The position numbers were made by a program, and so were the translations under genes. The notes under the pieces were generated by a model, which saw nothing but the letters and a program-made list of their open reading frames with translations, did not search any database and was not told where the DNA came from. This document shows positions 8,631-18,436 of a stretch of DNA of 64,000 nt, piece by piece. Every line of letters begins with the position of its first letter. The first letter of the stretch is position 1. The DNA comes from Anaerolineales bacterium (GTDB taxonomy: Bacteria; Chloroflexota; Anaerolineae; Aggregatilineales; UBA2796). Location of the stretch: positions 310,001 through 374,000 of the forward strand of contig JABTTZ010000001.1 of the NCBI GenBank assembly GCA_015075625.1, read 5' to 3'.

Positions 8631-10769
8631 ATGGCTCGTGAAACCAACGCGAAGGACGCGCCGCTGCGCACCTTCCTCATCGAACCGTTCGACATTATGC
8701 TGCACGCCACCGAAGATGGCGTAAACGCGCTGCAAACCCGTTTCGCCAACTGGCTGCGGGCATTGCACACCCCGGCAAGATTCGCCTGCTGGCAGATTCC
8801 CGCCACGCTGGATGAGAAGATCTCGCAGGTCAGCCGCACCGCACGTGAAACCACCGATGCGCAGCGGGCGGGCCTGCTGATGGAATATCGCCGCCACTAC
8901 GAGCTGCTCCAGGACTCCGCCGAGTATCAGCGGGCGGTGTGTGGCATGGCGCTGTGGTCGGAGGAAAACCCGCGTGCATTGGCGGCGGGCATGACCTCGG
9001 CGTTCGATACGCCCGTCACTGAAACCGTCTGGCCTGCGCTCTTCAATGGGCAATACGAACTGCGGGAGAGTCCGTTCTGGCATCTCGCGCCGGTGGGCCG
9101 TCCCGGTGGTCGGGCGGTCTGGGCAATCCTCAATTCCTATGAGTTTCTGCCGTCCATCTGGAACTTCTTCCGTCCGCTGGCTTCGCTGCTGCGGCTGAAC
9201 TTCCCGCTGGCGCTGACGGTGGATATTCCCAAGACGTATGACCGCAACGACGGCATCGACGCGGTAGAAAGCATCATCGCGGCCTATCAGGTGCATCTGG
9301 CGACCATTCGCGGCGAGGACAGCCGCTCGGTGACGCGGGTCAACGACTGTCGGCGGGCGTTACAGGAGATGAATCAAGGCGATGCGCTGCATCTGGCGCA
9401 GATCACCGTTGCGGTCGCCGCGCCCGATGTGGAGACGCTCAAAGCGCGGGTCGCGGCGGTGGTCAACGAAACGCGAGCATGGTTCCTGCTGCGTCAAGAG
9501 GTGGGCGAACTGCTGGCTCGTTCGGTGGGCTACTTCGCCGCCAAGCCAACCAGGGAAATCGGCTTGCCTCAGACGACGTGGCCCGTCACTTCACGGGAAC
9601 TGGCGCTTATGCTCGCGCCGCTCGGGTACCGCAAACTGTCCAGCACACAGGGCATCCTACGCGGCGAAGCGGTCGGCGCATCGTATCCCATGTTCCACGA
9701 CTCGTGGCGGGACAAACGCGCGACCCACGAAATCTGGGTGGGCGTGTCGGGGTTCGGCAAAACGTTCTACTGCAACTGCTATCTGAGCCGTGAATACGCG
9801 GAAAACGGCATCCCGTTCGACCTGCTCGAACCGATGGGACATGGCAAACATGTGGCCGAGGCGTTTGGCTTGCCCTGGCACGTGATGAGCGCCCGCACGA
9901 CGGTCATGAACCCGAACGATGTGATGTTTCCGACGCTCACCGAGCAGCGTTCACATGTCACGCGGCTGTACGAGACGGTGTTGGGTCGGGCCTTGTCGGG
10001 TGGTCAGCGGGAAAACCTGGAGCGTGGGCTGCTTGGGGAAGCACTCGACCTATTGTATCGCGGTTTCCCGAACCTGCAAAAAGTCACGCCCGACCTCACA
10101 CCCACGCCAGAAACGCTGTGCGATATCCTGCGCGGCCTGGGCGACAAAGAGCATATCAAGGTGATCGCCCGCGACCTGGCCGACGAGATCGCCGGGTTGT
10201 GCAGCGGCAGCGGGCCGTGGGCGAGTTTCCTGAACGGGCAGACCAACGTGGATCTCTCGCGGGGTGGCCGGGCGTGGATTGGGCCGCGCATCTTCTCCTT
10301 CCACGAGATGAGCGAAGACCCGATCATGCTGGCGATTGCCTATGCCCAGGTGCTGTCGGCTATCCGCCGCGACTCGCTCATCGACGAGCAACCGCGCATC
10401 ATCGCCGTCGATGAAGTCTACCGCCTGATGCGCCATCCATCACTGTTGGACTTCCTGATCGAGGCGGCCAAGACGTTCCGTACCCGTCGCAAGAAATTGC
10501 TGGCGATTGACCAACAGATGAGCGTGTTCCTCGAAGGCAAAGCGCGTCTGGTGTTCGAGAATTGCCCAATCCGAGTGGTGTTTTCGCAGCGGCAGGGGAT
10601 GCACGTCTTTCGAGATGATCCCGCCTTCCAGCACCTCAACCCTCAGCACCGGGACATCATCGCCGCCCTGCCGCGCTTTCACTTCGTCCTCGACATTCAG
10701 GACGAGGGGCTTTGGTACTTGTACAACCGTCCCAGCGAGGGCGAGGTAGGGCGCTTCCGCACGACATGA
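8631..10769 (+). CDS. virB4: VirB4/TraC-family conjugation ATPase
   Basis: A 712-residue ATPase with Walker A GVSGFGKT (371-378) and Walker B IIAVDEVYRL (D594, E595), followed by the RTRRKK and IDQQ segments found after Walker B in VirB4 proteins. The N-terminal third is the non-catalytic domain that contacts VirB3 and the channel. VirB4 powers assembly of the mating apparatus and substrate transfer at the inner membrane. Length and motif spacing are normal and the gene appears intact. It follows the VirB3-like gene without a gap. Confidence 0.88.
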   Translation: MARETNAKDAPLRTFLIEPFDIMLHATEDGVNALQTRFANWLRALHTPARFACWQIPATLDEKISQVSRTARETTDAQRAGLLMEYRRHYELLQDSAEYQRAVCGMALWSEENPRALAAGMTSAFDTPVTETVWPALFNGQYELRESPFWHLAPVGRPGGRAVWAILNSYEFLPSIWNFFRPLASLLRLNFPLALTVDIPKTYDRNDGIDAVESIIAAYQVHLATIRGEDSRSVTRVNDCRRALQEMNQGDALHLAQITVAVAAPDVETLKARVAAVVNETRAWFLLRQEVGELLARSVGYFAAKPTREIGLPQTTWPVTSRELALMLAPLGYRKLSSTQGILRGEAVGASYPMFHDSWRDKRATHEIWVGVSGFGKTFYCNCYLSREYAENGIPFDLLEPMGHGKHVAEAFGLPWHVMSARTTVMNPNDVMFPTLTEQRSHVTRLYETVLGRALSGGQRENLERGLLGEALDLLYRGFPNLQKVTPDLTPTPETLCDILRGLGDKEHIKVIARDLADEIAGLCSGSGPWASFLNGQTNVDLSRGGRAWIGPRIFSFHEMSEDPIMLAIAYAQVLSAIRRDSLIDEQPRIIAVDEVYRLMRHPSLLDFLIEAAKTFRTRRKKLLAIDQQMSVFLEGKARLVFENCPIRVVFSQRQGMHVFRDDPAFQHLNPQHRDIIAALPRFHFVLDIQDEGLWYLYNRPSEGEVGRFRTT

Positions 10770-10786
10770 ACAGGAGGAGATGAACT

Positions 10787-10993
10787 ATGGCGAAAACACC
10801 CGTCACCAGCCCTTTTAAGGCAATGGAAGAAGAGGCGTACCATGCCTTTCGAGAATGGCCGATTTTTCTGGTGTTGCGCCAGAAGGAATTGGAGACTCAT
10901 CTATCACCGGCAGGCGCGTCGAGCAATGCGCCAGGTGCTGCGAAGACTGGTCAGCGCCCTGAAACAGAGTTGACGAAAGGGAAGAAAACATGA
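10787..10993 (+). CDS. Small hypothetical protein in transfer operon
   Basis: A 68-residue protein with a good ribosome site (AGGAGGAG) and a stop that overlaps the topoisomerase start by four bases, both arguing for a real gene. The sequence is charged, with no membrane helix and no motif I recognise; the C-terminal half is Ala/Gly/Pro-rich and probably disordered. Confidence 0.55.
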   Translation: MAKTPVTSPFKAMEEEAYHAFREWPIFLVLRQKELETHLSPAGASSNAPGAAKTGQRPETELTKGKKT

Positions 10994-12882
10994 CCAAACT
11001 GGTTATTGTGGAGAGTCCGGCGAAGGTGAAGAAGATCGCATCCTTCCTGAGTGATGGCTGGCGGGTCGAGGCGTCCTATGGTCATGTGCGCGACCTGCCA
11101 GAGGATGCCCTTGGCGTGGACATTGACGCTGAATTCGCGCCACAGTATGCCACCCTGCCGGGCAAAGGCAACACCGTGCGTCGTCTGCTGAAAGCGATGA
11201 CGGAGGCGGAAGCCATCTACATCGCCACCGACCCGGATCGGGAAGGGGAAGCGATGGCGTGGCACATTCTGGCGCTGGCGAAGCTGCCCAAAGAGAAACA
11301 GGTTCATCGCATCGCCTTCAGCGCCATCACCAGGAGCGCGGTGCTGGCTGCCGTCGCCAATCCGCGCCCGCTTGACCTGAACCTGGTTGAAGCGCAGCAG
11401 GCGCGCCGCATCGTTGATAGGCTGGTTGGGTATCTCGTCTCGCCGCTGGCCTGCAAGTCGTTGGGCAAACAGGTCTCAGCAGGCCGCGTGCAGAGCGTGT
11501 GTTTGCGTCTGGTCGCGGATAGGGAACGTGAAATTGGGGCCTTCACGCCTGCAACCTCCTGGACACTGGAGTCCCGGCTTCGGACGGATGCAGGTGAGTT
11601 TTCGGCTCGGCTGACCACGGTGAAGGGCGCAAAAGCGCTTTTCGCCAGTCGGGAACAGTGCGAGAAGCTGGTGAATGGTCTGCCTGGGTCAGCGTTCTGG
11701 GTTCACAAGGTCGCGGAAGGCGAGAGAATGCGTCATCCGCTGCCGCCTTTCACCACAGCCACGCTCCAACAAGCGGCGAGCAAAGCACTTGGCTTCGCGC
11801 CGGACAAAACCATGCAGGTCGCGCAAATCCTGTATGAAGCCGGGCTGATTACCTATCACCGCACCGATGCGGTAACCGTCGCGCCGGAAGCAATTGAGGC
11901 GGCCCGCGATTACGTCAAGGTCACCTTCGGCGATGCCTATCTGCCGGGACAGCCGCAGCGCTACGAAACGAAGACCCTCAACGCCCAGGAAGCCCATGAG
12001 GCTATTCGACCTGTGGACGTGGCGCACAAACTCGCAATGGCGGGCGACAACGCGGATGGCGCGAAGCTGTACGCCCTGATCTGGTCGCGTTTTATCGCCT
12101 CGCAGATGGCGGATGCCCGCTATCAGCTCCGCGCCGCACAAATTCTGGCGGGCAAGACGCAAGGGCAGCCGTACCCATTGGACTTCCGGGCACAGGGTCG
12201 CACGCTGACGTTTGACGGCTTCCTGAAGGTATATCAGGAAGCGCTGGATGAGGACGAACGCGCTCAACCCGACGAGACTCTGCCGCCACTGACTGAGGGT
12301 CAGACATTAGGGGTCGTCACGCTGCAACCTGATTCACACACGACTCAACCGCCGTCGCGCTACACCGAAGCCGCGCTTGTTAAAGCGCTAGAGGTACGGG
12401 GCATTGGGCGAACTTCGACCTATGCCAGTATGGTCAAGACGATTCGCGCCAAAGGCTACGTCAAGCTGGACAAGAAACGGCTGATCCCGACCGAAATGGG
12501 GCTGAAGCTGTGTGATCTCCTCGTGGCGCGGTTCGGGGCGGTGTTCGATTATGGCTATACCGCCCGGTTGGAAGCTGACCTTGACCGCATCGCAGGCGGT
12601 GAAATCAGTCGTCTGGTGACGTTGCAGGCGTTCTGGTCAGGTTTCCATCCGCTGCTCAGGTCGGCAAGGAGTCAGATCACGGGTGATGCGCCCGTCAAAG
12701 CTGCGCCGAAAGCGACAGGCGATACCTGCCCCAAATGCGGCGGCGCACTGGTGGAGCGCGAAGGCGCATTCGGCAAGTTCATCGGCTGCGCGAACTTTCC
12801 CAGGTGCAAATACACCACAGGCGGCACGTTCCGTCCGGTACGGTTCAGCAAGGTGGGTAAACGTGCGGAGGTGGGGGCATGA
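10990..12882 (+). CDS. topA: Type IA DNA topoisomerase (topoisomerase I)
   Basis: A 630-residue enzyme. The Toprim domain opens the protein (LVIVESPAKVKKI; ATDPDREGEA with the DxD and E residues), and the active-site tyrosine is Y289 in ITYHRTDA. One C-terminal four-cysteine zinc ribbon (C580, C583, C600, C606) binds single-stranded DNA. Housekeeping TopA usually carries several zinc domains and exceeds 700 residues; this compact form resembles plasmid- and ICE-borne TraE/TopB-like enzymes that act during transfer or replication of the element. It overlaps both neighbours by four bases. Confidence 0.92.
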   Translation: MTKLVIVESPAKVKKIASFLSDGWRVEASYGHVRDLPEDALGVDIDAEFAPQYATLPGKGNTVRRLLKAMTEAEAIYIATDPDREGEAMAWHILALAKLPKEKQVHRIAFSAITRSAVLAAVANPRPLDLNLVEAQQARRIVDRLVGYLVSPLACKSLGKQVSAGRVQSVCLRLVADREREIGAFTPATSWTLESRLRTDAGEFSARLTTVKGAKALFASREQCEKLVNGLPGSAFWVHKVAEGERMRHPLPPFTTATLQQAASKALGFAPDKTMQVAQILYEAGLITYHRTDAVTVAPEAIEAARDYVKVTFGDAYLPGQPQRYETKTLNAQEAHEAIRPVDVAHKLAMAGDNADGAKLYALIWSRFIASQMADARYQLRAAQILAGKTQGQPYPLDFRAQGRTLTFDGFLKVYQEALDEDERAQPDETLPPLTEGQTLGVVTLQPDSHTTQPPSRYTEAALVKALEVRGIGRTSTYASMVKTIRAKGYVKLDKKRLIPTEMGLKLCDLLVARFGAVFDYGYTARLEADLDRIAGGEISRLVTLQAFWSGFHPLLRSARSQITGDAPVKAAPKATGDTCPKCGGALVEREGAFGKFIGCANFPRCKYTTGGTFRPVRFSKVGKRAEVGA

Positions 12883-14165
12883 CCAACCGGATTCCTGACC
12901 TACCCGATGAGGTGGCGGACTTCTTCGCGCCGTCTCCCGACAACTGGCCTCCACCCGAACCGCCCGACGATGACTGGTTCGCGCCGGAACCGCCGTCCGA
13001 GTCCGACATGCCGCCTGATTTCGCTGATTTGCTGTCTGAATTGGCGGCTCTGGACAAGGGCGTTGTTCCTGAGCCGCCTGATCTGGCCGGAGCGCCGCCC
13101 GAGGCGCAGATGGGGTTGTTCGACTATGCGCCAGAGGACGATCCCTTTGTCCCGGCAGAATTCAATCTGGGCGATACACCTATCGAGCCAAGCGAGTATG
13201 CGCCGAAGAACACCTGGGAGCGTTACCTCTCGGCGTTTCCAGTGGAGCGAAACCCCGATGTGGTGGAACAGGAACTCATCGACCGGGCGCAAGCGCTGAA
13301 TGTGGTGGATGCGCAGTTCGTGGGGGTAGAACGCACCGATGAGACGGGCGTGGTGATTGGCTACGAAGTGGGCTGCCTGGAGGTGAGCGCGGATGTGATC
13401 AGCGGCGGCTATACCGGACGCTACCTCGAAATTGGGCGTTTTCAAGACCAGCCTGAAGCGGAAAAGCTGTACCACGAACTGCAAGGCGAAGTCCACAACG
13501 GCGGTTTGCCCACGTACGCGGTGCATGATTACGCCGAATTCGCCGCGCATGAACGGGGAATGCCAACCGCCTGGCGTGAAGTGGACTCAGAGACGCTCGC
13601 GCCGTTTCTGGAAGGGCAAGCCGTCGAACGGGAAATAGATGAGCCTCCGCTCGAACTGCACGAGCAGTTGGTGCAGGTGGCGGTGGAAGCGGAGCCGCCC
13701 GATCTGGATGTCGCGGTCAACACCGCCTCGCCTGCCTTCAATGCCCTGAGTGCAATTGGCATCCAGGCGGAAGACTTCAACCCTGACCAAGACCCGCCGC
13801 CCTTCTATGATCCTGAAACGGGCACAGCCTATTGGATTGGCATCTTCCAGCCGGATACCGACGACCCGGAGAACTGCGTTGCCAGTATCCTGTCGTTGGG
13901 ACGCAACCCGGAGACAGGCGCGGTGGAGGCGCAGCTTGCGCCGTGCGTGCCCGGCGACTGGGACAAAGCCTTCGAGAGCAGCCAGCATCTGCTCGGCGTG
14001 ATGGAACGCGAAGGCATTGATGCCTGTTTTCTGGCCGCCGAATCGATGGCGATTGCCACTGACCAGCGTGAACTGTGGGAGAGCGGGCGCGGTGTGGCCC
14101 TGGAACCGGATTACGCCGAACAAGCGGCGGAATACACCCGCGAGACTTGGGAATTGGAGCTATAA
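12879..14165 (+). CDS. Acidic ICE protein, paralogue of the next gene
   Basis: A 428-residue, strongly acidic, proline-rich protein that overlaps topA by four bases. Residues 1-75 are low-complexity Pro/Asp/Glu. A segment at about 180-240 (YLEIGRFQDQPEAEKLYHEL, then GMPTAWREVDSETL) is matched by ALEIAQFNTKADAEHFRQEF and SLPTAWKDL in the following gene, so the two share a domain. Low isoelectric point and position after single-stranded-DNA-handling genes suggest a DNA-mimic or anti-restriction type protein, but this is only a guess; the family is unknown to me. Confidence 0.7.
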   Translation: MTNRIPDLPDEVADFFAPSPDNWPPPEPPDDDWFAPEPPSESDMPPDFADLLSELAALDKGVVPEPPDLAGAPPEAQMGLFDYAPEDDPFVPAEFNLGDTPIEPSEYAPKNTWERYLSAFPVERNPDVVEQELIDRAQALNVVDAQFVGVERTDETGVVIGYEVGCLEVSADVISGGYTGRYLEIGRFQDQPEAEKLYHELQGEVHNGGLPTYAVHDYAEFAAHERGMPTAWREVDSETLAPFLEGQAVEREIDEPPLELHEQLVQVAVEAEPPDLDVAVNTASPAFNALSAIGIQAEDFNPDQDPPPFYDPETGTAYWIGIFQPDTDDPENCVASILSLGRNPETGAVEAQLAPCVPGDWDKAFESSQHLLGVMEREGIDACFLAAESMAIATDQRELWESGRGVALEPDYAEQAAEYTRETWELEL

Positions 14166-14174
14166 GGAGGCACG

Positions 14175-15140
14175 ATGACTGACCGGGACACGGAAGCAGT
14201 GAATCCAGCGGAAGCGATGCACCGCGACTTTGCAGAACAGGCACAACGGGAACGCGAAGCAAATGCGTCGCTTGAAGGTGCGGCATGGTTCGAAGCGACG
14301 TTCGCGGGAAGTGACACATCCCTGCTTCAGCCGCTGGATGACACCGTGAACTACGCTATTGCGGTGCAGTACGCCGATCCTTACACAGTGGAACTTGCCG
14401 CCGAAAAGTACTGGCGCGGCGAAAACGACTATCTGGGCTTGGAATCGGTGACGCTGAACACCTACGAACCGGAACCAGAAAATGAAAATGAGGTCGCGGC
14501 GATGGACAGAGAGCATCTGCTGCGCGTATATGGCAAAGAGGGGCTGAACGCGCTGATGCACGAAGCGTGGCAGACCGGTGTGGAATGTGGGCATCTTGAG
14601 GCGGATGACCCCAGCCTGTTCAAGCAGGGGCCACCGGATCGATTCACAATCCAGCCGGAGTACAAAAGGGAGTGGCTCGATCCCGACGATACGCAGGAAA
14701 TCGCCATACCTAGCATCGCTCAGGCATCGACGCCATCTGAGAGAATGGAAGTGTTGGCTGCGGATGTGTTCGATCCCGATGGCGGAACGCTGGGCGCTTC
14801 CACAGTAGTGGTCTCCCACGCAGAGCATGAATTAGCCAATGAAGGCGCTGGACACGGCGGGAAAGCGCTGGAGATCGCGCAGTTCAATACCAAGGCGGAT
14901 GCCGAACACTTCCGGCAGGAGTTTCTCAACTTCTTCGAATATGCCTATCCTGACGAGATGAGTACGCTCGCGGAGGAAGTCGCACGGGGTCACAGTCTGC
15001 CGACGGCGTGGAAGGACTTGGGTCAGGAGGATGTACGGAACATTCAACAAGGCGCGTTCAGCCTGACCCACGAACGAGAGGACTGGCATCCCTACGAGTA
15101 CACGCCTGATCCATACTATGACCCCGACATTGACCGATGA
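14175..15140 (+). CDS. Acidic ICE protein sharing a domain with its upstream neighbour
   Basis: A 321-residue acidic protein with a strong ribosome site (AAGGAGGC) seven bases before ATG. The region from about residue 230 to 285 resembles residues 180-240 of the preceding protein, including the LPTAW motif. Residues 105-160 form a second conserved-looking helical segment (EHLLRVYGKEGLNALMHEAW). There is no membrane segment, nuclease or ATPase motif. It is the last gene of the left-hand + strand operon and is followed by a hairpin terminator. Confidence 0.7.
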   Translation: MTDRDTEAVNPAEAMHRDFAEQAQREREANASLEGAAWFEATFAGSDTSLLQPLDDTVNYAIAVQYADPYTVELAAEKYWRGENDYLGLESVTLNTYEPEPENENEVAAMDREHLLRVYGKEGLNALMHEAWQTGVECGHLEADDPSLFKQGPPDRFTIQPEYKREWLDPDDTQEIAIPSIAQASTPSERMEVLAADVFDPDGGTLGASTVVVSHAEHELANEGAGHGGKALEIAQFNTKADAEHFRQEFLNFFEYAYPDEMSTLAEEVARGHSLPTAWKDLGQEDVRNIQQGAFSLTHEREDWHPYEYTPDPYYDPDIDR

Positions 15141-15147
15141 GAACGAA

Positions 15148-15166
15148 GCCCGGTGATGAGCCGGGC
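15148..15166. terminator. Hairpin between convergent operons
   Basis: GCCCGG and CCGGGC arms (6 bp) around a 7-base loop sit in the 30-bp gap between two convergent stops. The U tract is poor on both strands, but position and symmetry suit a bidirectional terminator. Confidence 0.55.
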
Positions 15167-15170
15167 AATC

Positions 15171-17966
15171 TTACGGGTTTACCTCAATACATGCGACTAG
15201 CCTTGATGAATATGAGGAGCCTTCTTGAATAGCCCCAAGCCGAATCAATTCACGATGGAGCATTTCTGGGGCTACATCGCTAACCAGCAATGAGATTCTT
15301 TCCATCCCAAGCAAACTTTCGGAGCTTGTGGATAGGTGCAGTAAATCGCTCCCAAGACGTTCCAAGCGCGGTAAGCGTTCCCCAGCGGGTGAAATTCCGA
15401 GGCGGATAACGTGCTGGCGCTTGTGGCTGCCTGGGGAGTCAATCAACACATGCCACAGGCTCAAAACCCCGGAAAGGTTGCCGTTCTCGGGTTTTCCCAC
15501 TAGGGCGCGTTGTTCAGGATCGAGGTTGTCGAAGCGAGCAAACAGCGATTGGACGAGTGGGTGTTCTAGCCCGAAAAGGCTCAGTTCTTCGGCAGATAAC
15601 GCTCGATCTCTGTCGGTAGAAATGAGGGTCGTTGGCTGACCGGGACGAACGAGTTCATAGACGGAAGCTGCCTTCGGGCGAAGTTCCCCACCATCCAGAC
15701 GCACCGCTCGCTGCACGAAGGACACCAAGCGCTTCATCCCGTCGCCCGTATCTTCAACACGCCGATACTCGCTCAGATCAAACCGCTCCAGGTCTTGGAA
15801 TAGTTCAAATACCACCTGACGAGCGACATTCGCGTTCGACATCGCCACCTCAAGCTCTTGCCGTGTACGCTTGAGCGAGGGATCGCGCACGGCATCCTGA
15901 TAGAGGCGATCATAACTTAGGCGACTGCCAAGCTGACCGAGAATCTGTGCGCGCAAATCTTCGGCGATTTGACCGTCTTCATCGACCTTGCCAAGCGCTT
16001 GGGCGATGTCCTTTAACTTCTCTTCCAGCAGCAGATAGATTTCGCCCTCTATGGTATCCGCCGCCAGAAGGTTGTAGACCTGTGCGGTTTGCTGTTGCCC
16101 GTAACGGTGAATACGCCCGATCCGCTGCTCCAAATCCATCGGATTCCAGGGGAGGTCATGGTTGAAGAGGATACGGGCAAACTGAAGGTTAATCCCTTCG
16201 CGCCCGGCGGCGGTACAGATCAGAACCTGCGGGCCATCCTCGCGCTTAAAACGGCGTTGTGCCGCCGTTTTCGCGCCGTGATCGCCGCCCTTCAGAACCT
16301 CAACACCTTTACCGGGAAATGCCAACTCAATCGCAGCCCGCAAATTGTCTACGCTACCCAGATAGGTCGTGAAGATGACGATCTTCTCGCGTGGATTAGC
16401 CTTCCACAACTGGCGCAGCGCATCAAGCAGCGTGACGACCTTTGTTTCCATCCCGGCTGGGTACTTCGCCAGCAGATCGCCAATCCGCCGCCGCTCCTCA
16501 GGCAAGGCGACTCCGACAAATGTCGCTGCCGAGTCTTCAGCAAGAGCCGCCGCGATCTCGCTGTCATCGTAACCTTCCAGTTCTTCGGTGTCTCGCCTGC
16601 GGCGCAAGACCTGTATTTTCGCCTCAGCCAGCAGTTGATCGGCTTGCGCCTGGCTGACGGGATCATCGCCCAAACTATATATCTTGCAGATAAGCGCACG
16701 CGCCTCACGCAGGACGCGATCTCGCCCATCAACATCGAGCAGTTCGTCGCGCTCAATCGCGTCACGAATCGTGAGCATCAACAAACGACGTTCAAGCGTG
16801 GATTTGACTGCCGCAAAACTGCTTGCCGCTATCTTCTGGAAGATGGTCATCACGAAACCAAGCGCACGCCCCTTGCCCCCCTGTTTCTCGGCGAGGTTGT
16901 AGCCGTCTTGCAGATACTCCTGAAGCGCCTCGTAAAACTCGCGCTCTGGTCCTGCCAGCGTAAACGCTTCTGTATGCACCACACGCCGGGCGAACAGCGA
17001 GCTGCCATCGGGGGCGCACGAATCGGCTTTGGTGCGCCGGATCACGACCGCATTGAGGCGGTGGCGATTCTCAAGCATATCCGTCTCGTCTTCAAAGAGT
17101 GTTGGCTCCAAGAGACGGATCAGCATCCAGAAGCGGAAATGATCGCCCTGGTGCGGCGTTGCGGAGAGCAGCAGTAGATCGCGGCAGTGACCCCGCATCA
17201 CCTCCGCCAGCTTGAAGTTCTCCGTCTTCCTGACCTTGCTCCCCGCTTTAAAAACGCTCAGGTGGTGCGCTTCGTCGAAGACGACCAAATCCCACGCGGG
17301 TGCTTCGAGTAGTCGCTTGATCCGTGCCGAACGTTTAAGTGTGTCTACCGAGGCAATGATCCGATTGTGACGGGCGAAGGTGTTGGTCTTGCGGTCAGTG
17401 ACATCGCCCTCGTAGCCGAAGACTTCAAAATCGAGGTTGAACACGTCATTAAGTTCGTGCCGCCAGTTTTCAACAAGGCTGGCAGGGACAATCATCAGGG
17501 CGCGGGTGAGTTCGCCTCGTGACGCCAGTTCGCGCAGGATGAGTGCCGTCTCAATCGTTTTGCCTAACCCCACTTCATCGGCGATCAGGAATCGACGCGG
17601 CTGGACACGGGCAATTCGATGAACCAAAACGACCTGATGGGGCAGGAGCGCCACTTTTGCCGCTGTCAGGGTCGCGGCGCTATCGATCAGCGGTAGTTCC
17701 GCTGCTTCAATGGTGAGCCATAGTCGTTCCAGCGCTTCGGGCGTTGCGGGACGCAGCCCAGCGATCACCTGATCTATCCAGCTTGCCGCATCGCTCAGAG
17801 AGGTGGGGTGTACCTGACGTTCGCCAACCGCCTGAAAGAAGACCCGCACAAAGCCCGTCGGCTCAACGGCAAGAATGACCCCTTCGCCGAGTTCCGCGTG
17901 AAGGACTTTTTTGCCCGGCTGAAGCTGCGCCGCCGCCCTCGGAGTCTTAGGAGATGCGTCGGACAT
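15171..17966 (-). CDS. SNF2-family helicase of BREX type 3-like operon
   Basis: A 931-residue SNF2-like ATPase (start 17966 preferred; 17996 possible). The first 60 residues form a small beta domain; then come motif I DEVGLGKT (about 130-137), DEAHH (about 230), LLLSATPHQGD, and in the second lobe QRIGRIHRYGQ. The C-terminal 300 residues are family-specific. SNF2 helicases of this size accompany DUF1156 methylases and PglZ in BREX type 3 (BrxHII) and resemble DISARM DrmD; the PglZ and DUF499 partners favour BREX. It overlaps the 161-aa gene by 20 bases and is the last gene of the operon. Confidence 0.8.
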   Translation of the reverse strand: MSDASPKTPRAAAQLQPGKKVLHAELGEGVILAVEPTGFVRVFFQAVGERQVHPTSLSDAASWIDQVIAGLRPATPEALERLWLTIEAAELPLIDSAATLTAAKVALLPHQVVLVHRIARVQPRRFLIADEVGLGKTIETALILRELASRGELTRALMIVPASLVENWRHELNDVFNLDFEVFGYEGDVTDRKTNTFARHNRIIASVDTLKRSARIKRLLEAPAWDLVVFDEAHHLSVFKAGSKVRKTENFKLAEVMRGHCRDLLLLSATPHQGDHFRFWMLIRLLEPTLFEDETDMLENRHRLNAVVIRRTKADSCAPDGSSLFARRVVHTEAFTLAGPEREFYEALQEYLQDGYNLAEKQGGKGRALGFVMTIFQKIAASSFAAVKSTLERRLLMLTIRDAIERDELLDVDGRDRVLREARALICKIYSLGDDPVSQAQADQLLAEAKIQVLRRRRDTEELEGYDDSEIAAALAEDSAATFVGVALPEERRRIGDLLAKYPAGMETKVVTLLDALRQLWKANPREKIVIFTTYLGSVDNLRAAIELAFPGKGVEVLKGGDHGAKTAAQRRFKREDGPQVLICTAAGREGINLQFARILFNHDLPWNPMDLEQRIGRIHRYGQQQTAQVYNLLAADTIEGEIYLLLEEKLKDIAQALGKVDEDGQIAEDLRAQILGQLGSRLSYDRLYQDAVRDPSLKRTRQELEVAMSNANVARQVVFELFQDLERFDLSEYRRVEDTGDGMKRLVSFVQRAVRLDGGELRPKAASVYELVRPGQPTTLISTDRDRALSAEELSLFGLEHPLVQSLFARFDNLDPEQRALVGKPENGNLSGVLSLWHVLIDSPGSHKRQHVIRLGISPAGERLPRLERLGSDLLHLSTSSESLLGMERISLLVSDVAPEMLHRELIRLGAIQEGSSYSSRLVACIEVNP

Positions 17967-18432
17967 GGTAACCCACGGTATTCGCTTCGCGGTCATCCGT
18001 CACCAGACGCGCCACATCGACGGTTGCGGTGCCGTTCCACAGCGCATGAGACAGGCGGATAACCTTATTGTTCGATTGAAACAATACCTCATCATCGCTC
18101 ATGCGGTGAACGACTTTAGCGGGCGTACTAAAACCAAAAACCAGCCCGCGCCGATCCCACTCGTTCTGAAACTTCACAATGAAGCGGCGGACGTGAGTCC
18201 TGATCCATGTTTCCGCATCCGGGGCAGGCAGCAGGTCGAGGCAGGTTTCCAATCCGCCGACCAGCACCGTATCTGCGCCGTTTTTGGGCGCGGCAGGGAA
18301 ACGATCAACCCAACTGAGCGCCTCACGCAGCGAGATCAAGCAGCCCGTGGTGACGAGCGGCCCCAACTTCGTCTTGTCGAACACGATGCTCGACCCTTGG
18401 CGCAGCCATGAGGAAGCGGACATATCGCGCAT
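17947..18432 (-). CDS. Unknown 161-aa protein in BREX-like operon
   Basis: The start at 18432 lies directly after the DUF1156 methylase stop and the 3' end overlaps the helicase, so the gene is translationally locked into the operon. It has no P-loop, so it is not a BrxF-type ATPase, and no methylase or nuclease motif is seen. Mixed alpha/beta with a conserved-looking C-terminal part (VLFQSNNKVIRLSHALWNG). It may be a system-specific accessory or specificity factor; a DUF3780-like protein is one possibility I cannot confirm. Confidence 0.65.
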   Translation of the reverse strand: MRDMSASSWLRQGSSIVFDKTKLGPLVTTGCLISLREALSWVDRFPAAPKNGADTVLVGGLETCLDLLPAPDAETWIRTHVRRFIVKFQNEWDRRGLVFGFSTPAKVVHRMSDDEVLFQSNNKVIRLSHALWNGTATVDVARLVTDDREANTVGYHVRRIS

Positions 18433-18436
18433 GGCG

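Noticed and set aside
7974-9296. 440-codon - strand frame over VirB3/VirB4
   Set aside because: It overlaps two well-supported + strand genes completely and has antisense-type composition.
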